Positions 8,520-17,892 of a stretch of 64,000 nt of DNA are shown here, piece by piece. A program made the position numbers and the translations under genes. The number at the start of each line of letters is the position of its first letter. The first letter of the stretch is position 1. Under the pieces are notes generated by a model. It was given only the letters and a program-made list of their open reading frames with translations. It was not told the DNA's origin and ran no database searches. The DNA comes from GWE2-40-63 sp041664345 (GTDB lineage: Bacteria > Bacteroidota > Bacteroidia > Bacteroidales > SZUA-534), in assembly GCA_041664345.1 (NCBI GenBank), contig JBAYKX010000002.1, positions 1 through 64,000 on the forward strand. Reading direction: 5' to 3'.

Positions 8520-9857
8520 TTAGGTAGTTATAAGTTTCTGAATTGCCTGATGAACTTGTTCAAAACTAAATGATTCCTTAACCCTTTTGAATTTTTCAAC
8601 AATTTGCTCATTACAAAGATTACCAATACTTCCTTCGTGAGTGTGGTGGACTGTATGATCGCTTTGGAAATCTTCATTACCAATGGTTTGCGCCACTTGT
8701 TTGTAAGCATCCCTGAAAGGAACACCAGCCAAAACCAGCCGGTTTACCTCTTCAACGCTGAACAGATAATTATATTTAGGATCGGCTAATACATCGGTTT
8801 TTATTTGAATTTTTTCTAACATCAATTCGGTCATAGCCAAGGTGGCTTTGAGCTCATTCAATGCAGGGATTATCTGTTCTTTTAGTAACTGTAAGTCGCG
8901 GTGATAACCCGATGGCAAATTCGATGTCAACAGGCTGATTTGATTGGGAAGCGATTTGATTAGGTTGCATTTGCCCCGTACCAATTCCCATACATCGGGG
9001 TTTTTTTTGTGAGGCATGATGGACGAACCGGTGGTAAATTCATCGGGAAAACTTACAAAACCAAAATTCTGCGAATTGTAAAGGCACATATCCATGGCCA
9101 TTTTCGATAGGGTAGAAGCAATACCGGCCATAGCATACGACAAGGTTTGTTCGCTTTTGCCTCGCGTCATTTGGGCATACACCACATTGTAATTTAAGTT
9201 GGCAAAACCCAACAAATCGGTGGTCAATTGTCGGTTCAACGGGAACGATGAACCGTAACCGGCAGCGGAACCTAACGGATTTTGGTTAACCACGTTATAT
9301 GAGGCTTTTAAAAGCTCCAAATCATCGGTAAGACCTTCTGCATAAGCGCCAAACCACAACCCGAACGACGATGGCATGGCAATCTGTAAATGCGTATATC
9401 CTGGAATTAGAACTTCTTTATGCTTTTCGCTGAGTTGAATGAGGGTGTTGAATAAACCCTGCATTAAGTGGGTTACTTCCTCAATTTCAGCCCGCAAAAA
9501 AAGTTTTACATCTACCAATACCTGGTCGTTTCTGGAGCGGCCGCTGTGCACTTTTTTACCCATATCGCCCAGTTTTTGGGTAAGCAATAGTTCCACTTGC
9601 GAATGCACATCTTCAACGCCGGGTTCAATTACAAACTGCTGTTTTTGTGTTAGTTGGTATATATTTTTTAATTCGGTTTTAAGCGATGTTAATTCTTCTT
9701 TTGTGAGGAGCCCAATGGTTTCGAGCATGGTTATATGCGCAAGAGTTCCCAATACGTCAAAAGGTGCCAGATGAATATCGAGTTCGCGGTCGTTGCCAAC
9801 GGTAAACGCTTCAACTTGCTGGTTGGTAGGGGTTCCTTTTTCCCAGAGTTTTGCCAT
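8520..9857 (-). CDS. argH: Argininosuccinate lyase
   Basis: Last step of arginine synthesis: L-argininosuccinate to arginine and fumarate, cytoplasmic homotetramer of the fumarase/aspartase superfamily. The superfamily signature GSSIMPHKKNPD holds the catalytic Ser on its flexible loop. The early region has HSGRSRNDQV, typical of ArgH (VHSGRSRNDQ), and the middle has PGYTHLQIAMPSSFGLW. The ATG at 9857 (MAKLWEKG) gives 445 aa, matching the family; a TTG further upstream at 9890 would add 11 unlikely residues. No other arg genes are in the window. The C-terminal part (HHTHEGSIGNLCN) fits Bacteroidota ArgH. Confidence 0.95.
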   Translation of the reverse strand: MAKLWEKGTPTNQQVEAFTVGNDRELDIHLAPFDVLGTLAHITMLETIGLLTKEELTSLKTELKNIYQLTQKQQFVIEPGVEDVHSQVELLLTQKLGDMGKKVHSGRSRNDQVLVDVKLFLRAEIEEVTHLMQGLFNTLIQLSEKHKEVLIPGYTHLQIAMPSSFGLWFGAYAEGLTDDLELLKASYNVVNQNPLGSAAGYGSSFPLNRQLTTDLLGFANLNYNVVYAQMTRGKSEQTLSYAMAGIASTLSKMAMDMCLYNSQNFGFVSFPDEFTTGSSIMPHKKNPDVWELVRGKCNLIKSLPNQISLLTSNLPSGYHRDLQLLKEQIIPALNELKATLAMTELMLEKIQIKTDVLADPKYNYLFSVEEVNRLVLAGVPFRDAYKQVAQTIGNEDFQSDHTVHHTHEGSIGNLCNEQIVEKFKRVKESFSFEQVHQAIQKLITT

Positions 9858-10040
9858 GTTTTTATTATAAATGAAACTATTAAGGCTCAAAAATAGTAAG
9901 AATTGTTAGTATAAAGAGGATTTGTTTTATAATTTGGCATTTAAGGCCTATTATTTGGCACTTTGTATGGTTCTTTTTTTAGATAAACTACTTGAAAAAA
10001 TAGGCTCAAAAAGGAGATAGCTTATTTTGCAATATTTCAT

Positions 10041-10048
10041 TAACTTTG
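10041..10048 (+). promoter_or_regulatory. Candidate -7 promoter box before the DUF4160 gene
   Basis: TAACTTTG matches the Bacteroidota -7 consensus TAnnTTTG exactly. It ends only 8 nt before the ATG at 10057, so the transcript would be nearly leaderless. No -33 box at the usual distance is evident. Confidence 0.4.
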
Positions 10049-10056
10049 TAATTGAC

Positions 10057-10296
10057 ATGCCAGTAGTATTAAGAATAAAAGGGTTCCGATTTTATTTTTT
10101 CAGCAATGAAGGTGCTGAACCAAAGCATATTCATATTGATAAAGCTGAGGCAATGGGTAAAATGTGGTTGGATCCAACAGTTGAAGAAGAATATTTATAT
10201 GGGTTTACTGTTAAAGAGCAGAAGGAGATTAAAGAGATAATAAATGATAACTTGGAACTCTTAAAAAATGCATGGGATGAGTACTTTGGAAAATAA
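10057..10296 (+). CDS. DUF4160 domain protein
   Basis: 79-aa protein (MPVVLRIKGFRFYFFSNEG) carrying the DUF4160 pattern EPKHIHIDKAEAMGKMWLDP, in which the HIH histidines and following basic residues are conserved in the family. It is the first gene of a pair whose second member is a DUF2442 protein. This DUF4160-DUF2442 arrangement is very common in bacteria and is often suspected to be toxin-antitoxin-like, though the biochemistry is not established. The ATG at 10057 is preferred over a TTG at 10027. The coding end overlaps the next gene. Confidence 0.82.
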   Translation: MPVVLRIKGFRFYFFSNEGAEPKHIHIDKAEAMGKMWLDPTVEEEYLYGFTVKEQKEIKEIINDNLELLKNAWDEYFGK

Positions 10297-10633
10297 AAGA
10301 ATGGATATAAAGGCAAAAGATCCTATTGATGTACTGATTTTTGAGAAAGGACTCCGTATAAAAAATCTTATAATTGATAAGGACTTGGTCTTGATTGGAG
10401 TTATTTTGAATAATGGGAAGATATTGGAATCAAAAATATCGCGTTATCCAAGATTAAAAGATGCATCAATACAAGAGCTTGAAAAGTGGAAACTGATCAA
10501 TAATGGTATCGGAATTACTTGGGATGCATTGGATGAAGACCTTTCCGTAAAGGGATTTATTCAATCGGTTGCAATAAATGAAATGCTTGAACACTTACTT
10601 GCAACGTTTGATCCGAAGAAAGCATCGGCATAG
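10277..10633 (+). CDS. DUF2442 domain protein
   Basis: About 118 aa. The C-terminal DUF2442 core is clear: SRYPRLKDASIQELEKWKLI followed by GIGITWDALDEDLSVKGF, the family's hallmark. Possible starts are ATG at 10268, 10277 or 10301. The first two overlap the upstream DUF4160 gene, implying translational coupling; 10301 would remove the overlap. Partner of DUF4160, role unproven. It is unrelated in detail to the shorter DUF2442 gene at 15.1 kb. No signal peptide or membrane segment is present. Confidence 0.8.
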   Translation: MSTLENKRMDIKAKDPIDVLIFEKGLRIKNLIIDKDLVLIGVILNNGKILESKISRYPRLKDASIQELEKWKLINNGIGITWDALDEDLSVKGFIQSVAINEMLEHLLATFDPKKASA

Positions 10634-10768
10634 AGCACTAATAAAATGAGAAATGTTGCAGACCTAAAGTGGCTATTGAATCATTTGTTGTTTTCTTCAA
10701 TGGAACAAAGGATTTTCCTTCAAATTATTGAAGTATCAAGGCCAACCTATCCAAAGAATTTTTCTTTC

Positions 10769-13700
10769 TTATTCCTGCCTGTTTAAACCGGTAACTATTT
10801 CCGAAGGGCGGTTCAAAGCAATTCTCAAAGGGAAATAAATCCACAAAGCACCACTGATAAAAATTGACCCAATCAGCATCATCAAAAAACCGCCCTGAAT
10901 GCTGAATGAAGGGGAAAGGAGCGAAGGCAGTATTCCAACCAAAGCCGCCAAAACACCCAAAAACATTCCTGTAGCAAGGAGCATGAAATTCTCCATATAT
11001 ACCAATCGGAACAATTGTTTCCGGTTAAAACCCAAGGCAGTGAGCAAGGCCAGTTCGTGCTTACGCGCAACGATGTTTCGAAGCAACACAATGCCCAGTC
11101 CAATGGTGCCAATCAGGAAACCCAGTCCGCTTAATGCCATAAACACCGACAGATAGGTATTTTCAACGGAATTAAAAGTTGCCAATCGCCGGCTGGTTGG
11201 GGTTACTTCCATTCCATAATCAATGAGGCTTTGTTCCAGTATTTTTGCCACCAACTCTTGTTTGTATTTGGGAGCATCAATCAGCATTGTTTTTGAACCA
11301 CCCGATGAGGGGAATTGTTCTCGAAAAACTTGATCAGAAATTAGGATATTCCCCTGAAAAATTGAATTGTTCAAGCCTCCGGCAAGGACCAATTTAAGAG
11401 GTTTGCCCATTTCATTACGATAAAATAAGGTATCGCCGATGCTTTTTTTCAATCCGTATTGAATTACGGTTTGGTCGGCATAGGCAGAGAATACATTGTT
11501 ATCATGGGTTTTATCCAGTTCTTTCCAAGGGTGCGCAACCGGAACCTGTTTCAAAAGTTTTGCAAATGAAAATGCCTCGCAGGAATCGAATTCACAGGTG
11601 TTAACCGCCAGAATCCGTGGCCGTTGCGCCTGATTGAGATTCAAACAACTGGCATCATCGCCCTCAAGGCTCTGAAATTGAAGGAAGCGGACGCTATCTA
11701 AATCGGTTTCATTTGCAATATTTAAGTGGCTTTTGCCATCTGTTGAATTAAGATTGTAAGGTATGGCTGCGGTGGTATTGCTCCAAAGCAAATAGCCGCC
11801 GGTACCGGAATTGCGCAGGTTTTCGGAACCGTAAAATGTTTTTCGGTAGGCTCCGGTTAAAATCAAGGTAAAAGTGCCAATGGCCAGAAGTGATATTACT
11901 GCAATACTCTGGTTTCTATTCCGTTGGATGTTCTTAAAAGCCAGTTGAAATTTGCTGGGTACCGAATTAACAGAAGACGTTTTATTCATTTCAGGGTTAT
12001 GGTAAATAAACAGAATGCTACCAATTAAAAACAACCCCGCTGCGGATAGATACATTCCGGCATTTTCAAACCTTGAGCTGAAAAAAGAATAGCTTACCAG
12101 TACCATTGCGCCTAACAATGCTGCGTAACTGAATATTTTCCAAAAAGATTTTTTTTTATGAATGGATTTAGAAGTTGAATTAACCTGATTTTTCATCAAT
12201 CCGGCAATGGGCTGTCTGAGTTTTTGGCGCACCACCCAATAAATAGATAGCGAAGCAGTTACCGTACTGCTTAGGGCTCCAATGAGTATGGTAAATGGAT
12301 TGATATAAATTTCAAGGGCATTGGAATGCACCGCATCATTCCAAACAGTATTTAATCCGGCCAATACTCCGTAATTATAAAATATTCCCAAAATGGAACC
12401 CACAATACTTCCCACAATAATGACCAAAGTAGGCTCCATAAACCAAATGAACTGAATGGTTTTTCTCTGGAAACCCAGTCCATTCAATAGGGCCATTTCA
12501 CGGGAACGATTCTCAGCGTGCAACGAAAATATCAAAACCAAGAGCAGTATGGCAGCAGCAATAATAAAGAAACTGAGGCTCAAGAATAATTCGGCGAAGT
12601 TTACCGCATTGTTTGCTGCCGAATTCCCTTCGTATTGAGTGGCAATAATCTGTAAGCCAATTTCTTGAGGATTAATTCCAGTAGTTATGATATTTCTTAA
12701 CGAATCCAATGAAACCTGTTCGGAACTAAACCGGATGCCGGTGAGGGTGCCAAATGGATTGCTCCAAAGGTTTCGTCCCGTTTCCAGCGATAACAATACT
12801 TTGGGGGTACCTTTATAGTCGTTCCAGTATTTTTCGTCTTTGTCGCGGATGCGTTTCAAGTCGATAGGAACACCGGTATTCCAATCGCGGCAACTTCCAG
12901 CATCGGAAAGCCCTTGAAATTTGGGCATCAGGGAATTATCGATGCCATTTCCGGTATTTGGTATGATGCGCTTTACCACAAATTGCCGGCTGGTTTCATT
13001 TAATTCCCGTAACGCATTGATTACATAATAATCCAGTTTGATAGAGTCGCCAACTTCCACTTCCAAATCAGAGGCTGTCCATTGGATTATGATAACTTCA
13101 TTGGGCAATAAGCTTTCTCCAATTAAGGTGGATGCGGCTGCCGTTGCAAAGGAATAAGGGGTTTGTTTGTCGCTAAAACGGATGGTGTTTACCAAATAGG
13201 TAATTATGGGTTGGTTCTGTAAGTTGGGTTTATTAATAACTTTTTCAATGGGTTCGTCAATAAAAACCCGGTCCGATACCAAATCATAGGTTCCCTGTGA
13301 ATCGCGGACAATGGTTTTTAGTCCCAAATCATCAATTTTCCAGACCGATTTTAGCGATGACTGAATTTTTTCCGGATTCAATTTTTGCTGCGGGTTGTCG
13401 GAAATTAGAATGGTATTGGCCAAATTGGACAGTTCCATTTTTTTGGAAAGGAAATCCAATGAAACAAAAATATTGTACGGATTTATCTGTTCGTTATTCA
13501 AGTTGAAATTCGCTAATTGGGAGTCGGTTGAAATGGCTTTAATGCTTAACCGTAAGGCAATTGATGGATTTTTTTCCTGGGCAAGCGGAGTATTTATAGT
13601 CATCAACCCGACACTTTCCACCCGCACCAACAAGTCGTCGTTTACTTTTAAGTTCAGTTTTTGGGCAACATTTTCACTGATAATTACTTCATCGGTTTTC

Positions 13701-14077
13701 AATACCGGCAACGGCATATCCGAAAAGTGGCTGAAACTGCTATCAATGCCAATAATTTTAGCGTTGTTGATCCTATTTCCGGTTTCCGTATTAACGGCAA
13801 TACCTTGCAATTGAAGCAAAGGGGCAGTTGGTATCTGTAATGATGCCGCTAATTCTGTGGCTAACTGGCTGCGTACAAAACGGTTGTTGCCTACGAGGGC
13901 ATAAGTTGTTTTTCCCAAACGGACCGTTACCTGCTTGTTAAGGCTGTATTTTACCGAATCGCCCACAATGAGTGCGCCTGTCAATACCGCGGCACTGATG
14001 GCTGTGGCAGCTAACAAGGCAAAATGCTGTTTCCGGAAATGCCAGAGGCTTTTTAAAATATAGTTGAGAAGGGTCAT
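10769..14077 (-). CDS. Large FtsX-type ABC transporter permease
   Basis: 1102-aa inner-membrane permease, probably moving lipids, lipoproteins or hydrophobic peptides out of the membrane (MacB/LolCE class). The N-terminal helix at about 17-38 leads into a big periplasmic domain (to about 490). It is followed by a four-helix FtsX block with an EMALLNGLGFQRKTI cytoplasmic loop, two central helices, a second periplasmic domain, and a C-terminal FtsX block with HELALLTALGFNRKQL. It is longer than MacB (about 650) or LolC (about 400) and has an internally repeated layout. Its ATPase gene lies 11 bp upstream. It is only distantly related to the ~800-aa permeases at 40-64 kb and lacks their conserved C-terminus. 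Confidence 0.88.
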   Translation of the reverse strand: MTLLNYILKSLWHFRKQHFALLAATAISAAVLTGALIVGDSVKYSLNKQVTVRLGKTTYALVGNNRFVRSQLATELAASLQIPTAPLLQLQGIAVNTETGNRINNAKIIGIDSSFSHFSDMPLPVLKTDEVIISENVAQKLNLKVNDDLLVRVESVGLMTINTPLAQEKNPSIALRLSIKAISTDSQLANFNLNNEQINPYNIFVSLDFLSKKMELSNLANTILISDNPQQKLNPEKIQSSLKSVWKIDDLGLKTIVRDSQGTYDLVSDRVFIDEPIEKVINKPNLQNQPIITYLVNTIRFSDKQTPYSFATAAASTLIGESLLPNEVIIIQWTASDLEVEVGDSIKLDYYVINALRELNETSRQFVVKRIIPNTGNGIDNSLMPKFQGLSDAGSCRDWNTGVPIDLKRIRDKDEKYWNDYKGTPKVLLSLETGRNLWSNPFGTLTGIRFSSEQVSLDSLRNIITTGINPQEIGLQIIATQYEGNSAANNAVNFAELFLSLSFFIIAAAILLLVLIFSLHAENRSREMALLNGLGFQRKTIQFIWFMEPTLVIIVGSIVGSILGIFYNYGVLAGLNTVWNDAVHSNALEIYINPFTILIGALSSTVTASLSIYWVVRQKLRQPIAGLMKNQVNSTSKSIHKKKSFWKIFSYAALLGAMVLVSYSFFSSRFENAGMYLSAAGLFLIGSILFIYHNPEMNKTSSVNSVPSKFQLAFKNIQRNRNQSIAVISLLAIGTFTLILTGAYRKTFYGSENLRNSGTGGYLLWSNTTAAIPYNLNSTDGKSHLNIANETDLDSVRFLQFQSLEGDDASCLNLNQAQRPRILAVNTCEFDSCEAFSFAKLLKQVPVAHPWKELDKTHDNNVFSAYADQTVIQYGLKKSIGDTLFYRNEMGKPLKLVLAGGLNNSIFQGNILISDQVFREQFPSSGGSKTMLIDAPKYKQELVAKILEQSLIDYGMEVTPTSRRLATFNSVENTYLSVFMALSGLGFLIGTIGLGIVLLRNIVARKHELALLTALGFNRKQLFRLVYMENFMLLATGMFLGVLAALVGILPSLLSPSFSIQGGFLMMLIGSIFISGALWIYFPLRIALNRPSEIVTGLNRQE

Positions 14078-14088
14078 ATCTACCTAAA

Positions 14089-14772
14089 TTATTGAGCAAT
14101 AAGCTTACCGTTAACAAGTTTATAGGTAGTATCCATGCGGTTTGCCAGTTCCAATGAATGGGTAACCAGCACCATAGCCAGCGAATATTCTTTCTGGATT
14201 TTTGAAAGCAAATCGCCTAAAAGCAAGGCGTTATCATGGTCGAGGGAACCGGTTGGTTCGTCGGCTAAAATTAGCTCCGGTTGGTTTATTAACGCACGCA
14301 CCACTGCGGCCCGCTGGCATTCGCCAACCGAAAGCTGACCCGGAAGTTGGTGCACTTTATCGGATAAACCGACGGTATGGAGTAATTCCTTTGCCCTGGC
14401 CACTGCGGCTTTTTTCTTGGTTTTATCCTTTTGTGGAATGGTCGGAATCAATACATTATCGAGCAAATTAAGCTGAGGCAACAAATGGTGTATTTGAAAT
14501 ACAAACCCAATTTTTTGGTTGCGGATTTCAGCCAATTTTGGTTCCGACAAGGTAGTTATTTCGGTATGGTTCAGCCAGACTTTTCCGGATGAAGGTGCAT
14601 CCAACGTTCCCATAATATTGAGCAACGTGCTTTTGCCCGAACCCGATGGACCCACAATGGCGATTGATTCGCCGGAATTTATACTGAGCGAAATATCTAT
14701 TAATACTTCCCTTTGGGGAGTTCCCAAGTTGTTGAAGTACGATTTGTGAATGTTTTGAAGTTCCAGTTGCAT
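14089..14772 (-). CDS. ABC transporter ATP-binding protein (MacB/LolD class)
   Basis: 227-aa ATPase that energises the permease encoded 11 bp downstream. Walker A is GPSGSGKST (about residues 40-48), the Q-loop is FVFQIHHLLPQLNLLDNV, Walker B is LILADEPTGSLD and the H-loop is VLVTHSLEL. The signature motif is altered to LSVGECQRAAVVRAL instead of LSGGQQQR; the Ser and Gly contacting ATP are kept. Size and motifs fit the LolD/MacB group that works with FtsX-type permeases. Confidence 0.92.
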   Translation of the reverse strand: MQLELQNIHKSYFNNLGTPQREVLIDISLSINSGESIAIVGPSGSGKSTLLNIMGTLDAPSSGKVWLNHTEITTLSEPKLAEIRNQKIGFVFQIHHLLPQLNLLDNVLIPTIPQKDKTKKKAAVARAKELLHTVGLSDKVHQLPGQLSVGECQRAAVVRALINQPELILADEPTGSLDHDNALLLGDLLSKIQKEYSLAMVLVTHSLELANRMDTTYKLVNGKLIAQ

Positions 14773-15099
14773 AGGTTGAAGTTTTATTAGTTATAATGCC
14801 TTTTTGAATTTTGGTTGAATTGCGCCGTAACTAAATTCTACCTTGAATAAAATTTGTGATCCGGCGCCATACTAATTATAATTCTTTTACCCGGTGCGTT
14901 GCACCGGGCTGTATTCTCTTAACCTTTCAGGCTAAATAATTATTGAGTCAAAAGTTAAAAAGCAAGGATTTTTGGAAGTGTAGAATGAATTTACAGGTCT
15001 GTGGATTTCTCCCTTTTCAACTATTTTACAAAATCGATAACTCCCAATATGCAAGTATTCTTCAGTCATTAAATACAAAGCTTCGGTGAACAATAGATG
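14773..15099. other. Gap between DUF2442 and the exporter operon
   Basis: Apart from the CCCGGTGC palindrome near 14890, the 327 bp shows no gene. It should hold the promoter of the ATPase-permease operon on the minus strand, but I could not assign clear boxes. Confidence 0.4.
14890..14935. repeat. REP-like palindrome, copy 1
   Basis: CCCGGTGC (14890-14897), loop GTT, GCACCGGG (14901-14908), then a tail with CTTTCAGG. The same layout recurs at 19130 and 26752, with compensating changes inside the stem. Confidence 0.8.
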
Positions 15100-15369
15100 T
15101 TAAGCATAATTCAATTTATTTAACATCTGTTGTTTTCCTAATTCAATCAAAAACTCAGGCGCAAAATCGGCTTCATTTTCCCATGTAATTGTATTTAATT
15201 TTATTTTGAAGGTTTTAAAGTACTCCAAATCTTTTAAGGGAATAAGTATTTTACGGGCATCTTTGAATATTGAATCCTTTAAGTCAGTCAAAATGGAATC
15301 GCCATTGTTAAAAGTTAGGAAAACTTGGTATCCGCCTTTGTATTCAGCCGATATAACATTTAGTATCAT
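15100..15369 (-). CDS. DUF2442 domain protein, solitary
   Basis: 89 aa, short-form DUF2442 (MILNVISAEYKGGYQVFLTFNNGDSILTDLKDSI, then a conserved ITWENEADFAPEFL near the C-terminus, matching the family's W-x-N-x-x-D-xx-PE element). No DUF4160 partner is adjacent. DUF2442 proteins are often small antitoxin-like partners, but the function is unknown. Two unrelated DUF2442 genes lie within 5 kb. The start ATG at 15369 gives the usual family length. Confidence 0.78.
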   Translation of the reverse strand: MILNVISAEYKGGYQVFLTFNNGDSILTDLKDSIFKDARKILIPLKDLEYFKTFKIKLNTITWENEADFAPEFLIELGKQQMLNKLNYA

Positions 15370-15523
15370 AGCTATTATTCTAAAGGTTGTATTTTTTTAA
15401 ACTCACCTTTTCTTTTTATACAAATTTAATCATAACTCAAAAGGATTACAAAGTATTTAATTGAACTCGCCACCAATTACCTTTGGTTCTGAACTTTCCC
15501 ATCTAGGGATTATGAAAAAACAG

Positions 15524-16816
15524 TTATTTATTCACCACTTTTTCGTATATCTCCAGCACCTTTTTTGTAAGCACGTCATTGGTGTAATGCTCTAAAACCG
15601 CAGCTCGGCCTTTTTCGCTCATTTCGGTTATTTCAGTAGGATTTGAAAGTACTTCCATCCATTTGGCAGCAAGGTTTTCTGCGGTATTGGGTTCATAAGT
15701 AACACCACCCCCAGATGTTGCAATAATTTCGGGAAATGCACCCAATGCCGGTTGTACCAAGGGCGTACCACATGCCAATGATTCCAGTTGATAGGTTCCA
15801 AAAGCTTCACCTTTAAGCACTGGGACTGATAAGATGGTGGTTTTTGCAAAAAAACCGCTCAACGATTCTTTGTCAAACTTATCAATGAATTCTACATCTT
15901 GGAAAATCCCTTTTTTCTTCAATTTTTTGATTTGTTTGTTAACAAAACGCTTGTCGTCGCCGGTCATTCCCCCCGTGAGTTTTAGTTTCACTTCTTTAAA
16001 GGATTCCTTTTCTTTTAACAGGATGAAGGCATCAATCAACACTTCAAAACCATGTTCTTTATACATACGCGAAAGATAGCCTATGGCAGGTGGATTCTGA
16101 ACTGGCACTGAATACTGGTAAATCGAAGGATCAATGCCAATGTGCACAATGTGCATTTTATGGTCGGGGATTTTCATTTTCCGTTTCATTTCGGCGGCAT
16201 AATAATCGCTAACGGCAATAAAAGCATCTACATCGTTGCCTTTTTGGCTCATTAAATCCCAAACAAATTGCTGGTAATGCTCATTCATGGCATCTACCCA
16301 AACATCTTCGTCCTGAAGCGAACACACCACCGGAACTTGTAACTGGTTACGGATTTCTTTTGCAAGCCCCAGCAACAGTGCATTGGAAAGATGTACCACG
16401 TCGGGTTTTATGTGAACCTTCAAAAAATCAATCAATTCTTGTAGTTCAATGTCTTGTTTTCCGTCTTTTCCGTTAAGCATGGAAATGGTCATCTCCTCCA
16501 GCCCTTCGGTTCGGGTGGAACCGGCTTTTTTTGCCGCGTATCGCAAAATGGGCCCCGAATTAAAAATGCGCTCCATCCAGTGGGGCATATTTTTGAACAG
16601 CTTGAAATTCTGTTTCAGGTAAATATTCACTGCGCCATAAAATATGGGGGTTTCGCCTTCTTTTACGTCGTGGTTGAAGTTGAGCGGCAAATAAATGGGA
16701 AGCATCAGGGCATCGTGGCCCAATTCCCTCAACGATTTGGTATATCCGCTGTCGCGAAGGCAATTGCCGCAGTAAAAGGTACCGCCAAAGCCCGGAACTA
16801 TGTTTACTATTTTCAT
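15524..16816 (-). CDS. Glycosyltransferase, GT4 family
   Basis: 430-aa cytoplasmic GT-B retaining glycosyltransferase. The N-terminal half opens MKIVNIVPGFGGTFYCGNCLRDSGY, with a Gly-rich loop for the donor phosphate side. The C-terminal half begins near IGYLSRMYKEHG and contains the GT4 E-x7-E element GEAFGTYQLESLACGTP. Several cysteines (CGNC) near the N-terminus are unusual. It lies alone, so neither the sugar nor the acceptor can be inferred. The start ATG at 16816 directly begins the first beta strand. Confidence 0.87.
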   Translation of the reverse strand: MKIVNIVPGFGGTFYCGNCLRDSGYTKSLRELGHDALMLPIYLPLNFNHDVKEGETPIFYGAVNIYLKQNFKLFKNMPHWMERIFNSGPILRYAAKKAGSTRTEGLEEMTISMLNGKDGKQDIELQELIDFLKVHIKPDVVHLSNALLLGLAKEIRNQLQVPVVCSLQDEDVWVDAMNEHYQQFVWDLMSQKGNDVDAFIAVSDYYAAEMKRKMKIPDHKMHIVHIGIDPSIYQYSVPVQNPPAIGYLSRMYKEHGFEVLIDAFILLKEKESFKEVKLKLTGGMTGDDKRFVNKQIKKLKKKGIFQDVEFIDKFDKESLSGFFAKTTILSVPVLKGEAFGTYQLESLACGTPLVQPALGAFPEIIATSGGGVTYEPNTAENLAAKWMEVLSNPTEITEMSEKGRAAVLEHYTNDVLTKKVLEIYEKVVNK

Positions 16817-16832
16817 ATTTTAAATTTTAGCC

Positions 16833-17062
16833 TCAAATTAACACTAATTCCAAATGGTTACAATTTGTAACCGTTTCATTTCCCTCTGTTAAAATCCTGT
16901 GTTTAAGAGCTTTCCAATAATTTCGAGCCCCTTGGTAATCAATCTGGCCAGTTAATATTTCAATAACATCAATTATGGAAAAAAACCATTTTTCTTGGTC
17001 TGCATCCCAAAGCGTTCTAACTTTTCTATCTTCAAACAGTTTATGGCAGTTTCTTTAGTCAT
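16833..17062 (-). pseudogene. Frameshifted, truncated Bro-N (antirepressor-like) gene
   Basis: Starting at the ATG at 17062 the frame reads MTKETAI, then is interrupted; one base away it continues KLFEDRKVRTLWDADQEKWF, then FSIIDVIEILTG, a YWKALKHRI element and EGNETVTNCN before a stop at 16833. This is the N-terminus of the Bro-N/phage-antirepressor-like family, whose members are normally several times longer. A one-base loss in an A run (near 17047) explains the frameshift, and the C-terminal part is gone. It is presumably a relic of an accessory or prophage gene. Confidence 0.72.
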
Positions 17063-17110
17063 GGCTGTTATTTTACAGAGTTTTCAATTATTTATGTTAG
17101 CATTTTTTAT

Positions 17111-17797
17111 TTAATCGAAGACATATAAAACACTTAATTTAAATTCATCAATCCCATGAAAAAAACTATATTCTAAATCAAGATTAATATTAGCTTTTGG
17201 AATTGATTTAGAAATTCCAACTGAATAGTCATTAAATATACTTTCTGTAGTAAATCCAGCATTTAATAGTATATCTTCCCAAGGCAATTTACTTGAAGTC
17301 TTTACAGCTAAACTGAATCCTTCATATGTATGCTGATAGGAACTAGTATATTTTGCACTGCCAATTTGCAAAAGGGTATTATAAAAATAACAAGTCCCAT
17401 ATAAAGTGTAATCAGTAAATAAAAATTTTGAGGATGAAGATTGGGCATTGTAATAATTAATATTTCTATATGCAAAGGCAAAACCAAATCTAAATAGTTT
17501 ATATTTATTTCCAAAATACCGTCCTATTTCTAAATCAGTCCTCCAGCTTTCCTGAAAATCAGTCTGATAGTTTGCTTTAATGGTCGTCATAATCGGGAAA
17601 TTAGAAATCTTTGGTGTAAAATTGGATAAACAAATACCATATTGGTATTCTACCATTAGGCTATAAGATAGTCCAAGTTCTGTTTTATTCGGATAAAGAC
17701 TATCTTTTTGCACAATATCATTGATAGGACTTATCTTGCTAGAGGATTGAAAAGTAAAATAAAAAATAAGAAGAAACAATAGAATAAATCTTTTCAT
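17111..17797 (-). CDS. Secreted beta-strand-rich protein, probable outer-membrane barrel
   Basis: 228 aa with a signal peptide (MKRFILLFLLIFYFTFQSS). The mature protein alternates short amphipathic strands rich in Tyr and Phe (YRNINYYNAQ, YTLYGTCYFYN, ANINLDLEYSFFHG) and ends LSVLYVFD. A small outer-membrane barrel is the likely fold. No family is recognised. Base composition is more A+T-rich than the adjacent propeller gene, so it may be accessory. It lies downstream of the redox/propeller genes on the same strand but is 95 bp away, so a shared transcript is uncertain. Confidence 0.6.
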   Translation of the reverse strand: MKRFILLFLLIFYFTFQSSSKISPINDIVQKDSLYPNKTELGLSYSLMVEYQYGICLSNFTPKISNFPIMTTIKANYQTDFQESWRTDLEIGRYFGNKYKLFRFGFAFAYRNINYYNAQSSSSKFLFTDYTLYGTCYFYNTLLQIGSAKYTSSYQHTYEGFSLAVKTSSKLPWEDILLNAGFTTESIFNDYSVGISKSIPKANINLDLEYSFFHGIDEFKLSVLYVFD

Positions 17798-17892
17798 AGT
17801 GATATGTTAAATATAAAATTACTGCCAAAAACTAAATATCTACAATTTTAAAATTAAAAATGCACCTAAAAATAACAGAAATTATCTTCCTT

